Source: an uncultured Verrucomicrobia subdivision 3 bacterium (GTDB taxonomy: Bacteria > Verrucomicrobiota > Verrucomicrobiae > Limisphaerales > CAMLLE01). From it: a stretch of DNA of 8,615 nt. The notes under the pieces are model-generated. The model searched no databases. It was not told the DNA's origin and worked only from the letters and a program-made list of their open reading frames with translations. The stretch lies in NCBI GenBank assembly GCA_946480555.1, contig CAMLLE010000097.1:1-8615 (forward strand), written 5' to 3'. Shown in pieces: positions 6,455 through 8,615 of this stretch; positions within the stretch are counted from its first letter, which is position 1, and every line of letters starts with the position of its first letter. Both the position numbers and the translations under genes were made by a program.

Positions 6455-8615
6455 ATGAAAGCCCGCATTGTCGTTCTCGCATCCATCCTCCTCATTGCCC
6501 TTTGCAGCGGCGCAGCCCCGGCCACCGAACCGGTCCCAAATGCTGAGGACGGATTGAAGCGATTGGCCGCCGGCAACGAACGTTATGTCGCGGGCAAGCC
6601 TGCCCATCCCAATCAGGATCCTGAGCGCCGCGCCGTCGTCGCCAAAGGTCAGACGCCATTTGCCACCATTCTCGCCTGTTCCGATTCCCGGGTGCCGGTG
6701 GAGGTGCTCTTCGATCAGGGCATCGGCGATCTGTTCGTGGTGCGCGTGGCGGGAAACGTCTCGGACACGGACGAAATTGGAACCATTGAATATGGCGTGG
6801 GCCATCTGAACACGCCGCTCCTGGTGGTGCTTGGTCATAGCAGCTGCGGCGCGGTGAAAGCCGTGGTGGAAGGCGCGCAGGTGCATGGCAGCATTCCGGC
6901 GCTGGTGGATAACATTGTCCCGGCCGTGGCAAACGTCCGCAGTGCGAAACCAGGCGCAGCCGGCGCGGAACTGGTCGGCGAAGCAGTGAAGGCGAATGTC
7001 TGGACGTCGATTGATGACCTCTTCAAGAACAGTCCTGAAGTCCGCGAACTGGTCCATGCCGGCAAGCTTACCGTGGTGGGAGGCGTGTACAACCTGGAAT
7101 CGGGAGAGGTTGCCTGGCTGGGCAAACATCCGGAGCAACCGCGGTTGCTGGCTTACACCAGCGGTGCGGGGCACGGCGAGGCACATGGCGATTCGGGCGC
7201 GCACGCACCGGCCCACGCTGGTTCTGCGGCCGGCCACGGCACGGCGGCTTTACACGCAGCCGGTGAAACGGCCGCACATGCCGGGTCGCACACCAAGGAA
7301 ATCATCTTCTCTTTGGTGGCCGCGGCGTTGTTCAGCGGCATTGCGTTCGTGGTATTTCGCGTCACGCGGCAGAGCTCCATTCAGGTGCGCATCCTTTCGA
7401 ATTCGGCCGTGCTGCTGCTGATCCTGCTCGGGCTCGGCGGATTCGTGTATTTCGAATTTCACCGGATTGGACGCCAGCTGGACGCCACGGCCAACGATGC
7501 GTTGCCGATTCTGATCACGCTTTCCGACGCTGAAACGAAAGTCGTGAAGCAGGCGTTGTTTCTGGAGAAATTTGCGCTGACGAAAGATCCGGCGCTGGTC
7601 GCCGATTTCGACCGGTTCGCCAAGGAGGTGGAGGATGAACTGGCGGTGGCCGAGGCTGAGATTCGGCAGGCCATTCAGCACGCGATCAGTTCGGAGCAGA
7701 AGAAGGCGTTTGAGAAAATGCTGGGAGAAGTGGCGCGATTAAGCAAAGAACACCGCGAGTTCGATCTGGACGGCGACGAATACCTGGCGGCGATTAAAGC
7801 CGGCCAGCGCGCCCGCGCCGCGGAACTCGCCCGGAAGATCGCCCACGAGGAACTGCAGATGATCTCCGAGTTCACGAACATTGTGGCTGAGATCAAATCG
7901 GAAACCTTGCACGACGCCCAGCTTGCCACGTCGATGGAGAAATCCGGCCAGATCATGGTGGTGGCGGTGAGCCTGTGTGGATTGCTGGTGGGCGTGATGT
8001 TTGCGTGGTTCACCGCGCGAAACATCAACCGGCTGCTGCGTTCCGTCGCGGGCAGCTTGAACGAAGGTGCGAGCCAGACCGCTTCCGCAGCAGGACAGGT
8101 TTCATCCGCATCACAAACCCTGGCCGAAGGCGCCAGCGAACAGGCGGCTTCGCTCGAAGAAACCAGCGCGTCGATCGAGGAGCTTTCCAGCATCACCAGA
8201 CGCAATGCCGAAAACGCGCAACGCGCCAACGATCTCGCCCGGCAGACGCGCAGCGCCGCAGACACGGGCGCGGCGGACATGGACGCGATGAACCAGGCCA
8301 TGGAAGCCATCAAAGCTTCCAGCGACGACATCGCCAAGATCATCAAGACGATCGACGAGATTGCGTTCCAGACCAACATTCTTGCCCTGAACGCCGCGGT
8401 CGAAGCCGCGCGCGCCGGTGAAGCGGGAATGGGATTTGCCGTGGTGGCCGACGAAGTGCGGAACCTCGCGCAACGTTGCGCGGATTCCGCCAAGGAAACC
8501 GCATCGAAGATTGAAGGCGCGATTACGCGCACGTCGCAAGGGGTCGAATTGAGTGCGAAGGTTTCGCAAGGCTTGCAGGAAATTGTTTCCAAGATCCGGC
8601 AGGTCGATGAACTGG
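6455..8615 (+). CDS. Exported beta-carbonic anhydrase fused to a methyl-accepting chemotaxis receptor (3' end beyond window)
   Basis: The frame stays open for 720 codons to the window edge. Residues 1-24 are a signal peptide ([20 protein letters not shown], cut near APA-T). Residues about 30-236 are a beta-class carbonic anhydrase with zinc ligands Cys75, His128 and Cys131 (ACSDSR and GHSSCGA) and the Asp77/Arg79 dyad, so it should hydrate CO2 in the periplasm. A His-rich linker (237-280) leads to TM1 (about 283-301), a short Arg-containing loop, TM2 (about 316-333), a roughly 160-residue helical extracytoplasmic region, and TM3 (about 499-519). The MCP coiled coil follows, with a methylation-type site AASLEETSA (Glu568/Glu569) and the conserved hairpin [19 protein letters not shown] (638-656) through [10 protein letters not shown]. 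No full HAMP is seen. Arginines in the TM1-TM2 loop and after TM3 fit periplasmic enzyme and sensor with cytoplasmic signalling. ATG 6455 is set by the signal peptide; no Shine-Dalgarno is obvious. Domain calls are secure; sensing of CO2, bicarbonate or pH is inferred. Confidence 0.93.
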   Translation, partial: MKARIVVLASILLIALCSGAAPATEPVPNAEDGLKRLAAGNERYVAGKPAHPNQDPERRAVVAKGQTPFATILACSDSRVPVEVLFDQGIGDLFVVRVAGNVSDTDEIGTIEYGVGHLNTPLLVVLGHSSCGAVKAVVEGAQVHGSIPALVDNIVPAVANVRSAKPGAAGAELVGEAVKANVWTSIDDLFKNSPEVRELVHAGKLTVVGGVYNLESGEVAWLGKHPEQPRLLAYTSGAGHGEAHGDSGAHAPAHAGSAAGHGTAALHAAGETAAHAGSHTKEIIFSLVAAALFSGIAFVVFRVTRQSSIQVRILSNSAVLLLILLGLGGFVYFEFHRIGRQLDATANDALPILITLSDAETKVVKQALFLEKFALTKDPALVADFDRFAKEVEDELAVAEAEIRQAIQHAISSEQKKAFEKMLGEVARLSKEHREFDLDGDEYLAAIKAGQRARAAELARKIAHEELQMISEFTNIVAEIKSETLHDAQLATSMEKSGQIMVVAVSLCGLLVGVMFAWFTARNINRLLRSVAGSLNEGASQTASAAGQVSSASQTLAEGASEQAASLEETSASIEELSSITRRNAENAQRANDLARQTRSAADTGAADMDAMNQAMEAIKASSDDIAKIIKTIDEIAFQTNILALNAAVEAARAGEAGMGFAVVADEVRNLAQRCADSAKETASKIEGAITRTSQGVELSAKVSQGLQEIVSKIRQVDEL

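Noticed and set aside
6215..7237. 340-codon minus-strand open frame over the carbonic anhydrase region
   Set aside because: The opposite strand encodes a motif-complete beta-carbonic anhydrase. The antisense translation is His/Arg-rich and shows no domain.
7763..7783. EF-hand-like DLDGDEY in the extracytoplasmic region of the receptor
   Set aside because: It lacks the glycine at loop position 6 and the acidic residue at position 12, so a calcium-binding loop is not supported.
7675..8592. 305-codon minus-strand open frame over the MCP signalling region
   Set aside because: It is antisense to the highly conserved MCP hairpin. Its Ser/Ala-rich low-complexity translation is the mirror of the heptad codons.
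7385..8615. Separate MCP gene starting at GTG 7385 instead of a fusion
   Set aside because: No Shine-Dalgarno precedes the GTG, and the frame is continuous from the signal peptide through the anhydrase, linker and TM1. The fusion reading needs fewer assumptions.

Overview
The window looks like chromosomal DNA of a member of the Verrucomicrobiota, probably a Pedosphaera/Limisphaerales-type bacterium. This is an inference. It rests on the C-terminal module of the truncated first gene (a W-x3-GFVLQ-S ... WTNVTA ... FFRL pattern ending at the stop), which is very common at the ends of secreted proteins in that group. A secreted sialate O-acetylesterase-type hydrolase and rich two-component signalling fit the same picture. 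The DNA is moderately GC-rich, and most starts have weak Shine-Dalgarno sequences.

Layout. (1) Positions 1-187: the tail of a secreted or surface protein, + strand. (2) 188-623: a gap with no supported gene. (3) 624-2561: a secreted SGNH/SASA-family carbohydrate esterase with a complete catalytic set. (4) 2774-3211 and 3262-5595: a probable two-gene operon of an Rcp1-type single-domain response regulator and a cytosolic hybrid histidine kinase (REC-PAS-PAS-HisKA-HATPase-REC). (5) 5622-6041, - strand: a CheY-like single-domain response regulator with a GTG start, convergent with the kinase. (6) 6042-6454: a divergent intergenic region with several inverted repeats. (7) 6455 to the window edge, + strand: an open reading frame of at least 720 codons. 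It encodes an exported beta-class carbonic anhydrase with all zinc ligands, a His-rich linker, three membrane segments, an extracytoplasmic helical sensor region and a methyl-accepting chemotaxis protein (MCP) signalling hairpin.

The last gene is the main discovery candidate: an enzyme-receptor fusion in which a periplasmic carbonic anhydrase is joined covalently to a chemoreceptor. The simplest reading is CO2, bicarbonate or pH sensing. A related substrate such as COS or CS2, or a purely ligand-binding role, cannot be excluded. The kinase and the two stand-alone receiver proteins beside it could belong to the same signalling network, but only proximity supports that. The esterase and the truncated first gene look like ordinary polysaccharide-degradation or surface functions without an obvious link to the signalling genes.
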